Of a DNA stretch of 10,179 nucleotides, positions 10,082 to 10,179 are shown in pieces. The position numbers and the translations under genes were made by a program. The stretch spans positions 1-10,179 of the forward strand of contig CAYTBY010000033.1 of the NCBI GenBank assembly GCA_964436165.1, given 5' to 3'. How positions within the stretch are numbered: the first letter of the stretch is position 1; every line of letters begins with the position of its first letter. The DNA is from 2-01-FULL-39-28 sp964436165. GTDB taxonomy: Bacteria; Patescibacteriota; Minisyncoccia; 2-02-FULL-40-12; GWA2-44-9. The notes beneath the pieces were generated by a model, which did no database searches, had not been told where the DNA came from, and saw only the letters and a list, made by a program, of their open reading frames with translations.

Positions 10082-10179
10082 TTATTTAAATCCAAACTTT
10101 TCTTTTAAACTTTTGAAAAAGTAGTTTTTTTCAAACTCGGCGAATTTAACCAAGTGAGGAGAACTTTGAATTATAATCT
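10082..10179 (-). CDS. C-terminal end of an unidentified gene (runs off the window)
   Basis: An open minus-strand frame of 31 codons reaches the window edge and ends at TAA 10082-10084. The visible peptide contains SSPHLVKFAEFEKNYFF, followed by a basic end KSLKEKFGFK. Its amphipathic, lysine-rich character and position facing the purF terminator suggest the end of a real gene convergent with purF. Too little is present to name a family. Confidence 0.5.
   Translation of the reverse strand, partial: IIIQSSPHLVKFAEFEKNYFFKSLKEKFGFK

Overview
The window holds a complete F1Fo ATP synthase operon on the minus strand in the standard order a-c-b-delta-alpha-gamma-beta-epsilon (atpB 8408 down to atpC 547), a minus-strand beta-carbonic-anhydrase-like gene with its own promoter downstream of it (8-481), and a divergent plus-strand purF (8607-10031). 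The DNA is AT-rich, the epsilon subunit is reduced to its N-terminal domain, delta is short, GxxExxY proteins are present, and TGA is used as stop. This fits a Patescibacteria/CPR bacterium, probably of the Parcubacteria group. That placement is inference from gene style, not from a marker gene.

The operon is riddled with inserted sequence. Two junctions (atpD/atpC and atpE/atpF) each carry a small PD-(D/E)XK-type GxxExxY gene. Each gene lies inside an inverted repeat about 35-38 bp long, built from four CNAAT pentamers at spacings of about 8, 10 and 8-9 bp. The start and stop codons of both genes lie within or at the inner edge of these repeats. A gene-less copy of one element sits between atpH and atpA, with a 37-nt stretch identical to the gene-carrying copy, and a rearranged gene-less copy sits between atpE and atpB. 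The element ends abut the stop and start codons of the ATP synthase genes and supply the stop codon of atpH and apparently of atpD. Together these look like one family of small mobile elements adapted to insertion between co-translated genes.

The coding sequences also carry in-frame insertions. atpA has a ~24-residue insert encoded by two palindromes 27 bp apart, directly after the P-loop helix. atpG has a ~24-residue insert encoded by two palindromes 42 bp apart, plus a 7-bp tandem repeat. atpH has a ~39-residue N-terminal extension encoded by hairpin-forming DNA. Downstream of atpG lies an out-of-frame relic of a second, diverged gamma C-terminus whose stop codon overlaps the atpD start, which suggests past recombination.

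Between atpA and atpG a small two-helix membrane protein is encoded on the opposite strand, with a consensus-like promoter and a strong UUCG terminator, followed by a GC-rich, structure-prone island of about 85 bp. purF has a clear promoter, Shine-Dalgarno site and terminator, and keeps the cysteine ligands of the Fe-S type of amidophosphoribosyltransferase. The right edge contains the C-terminus of an unidentified minus-strand gene.
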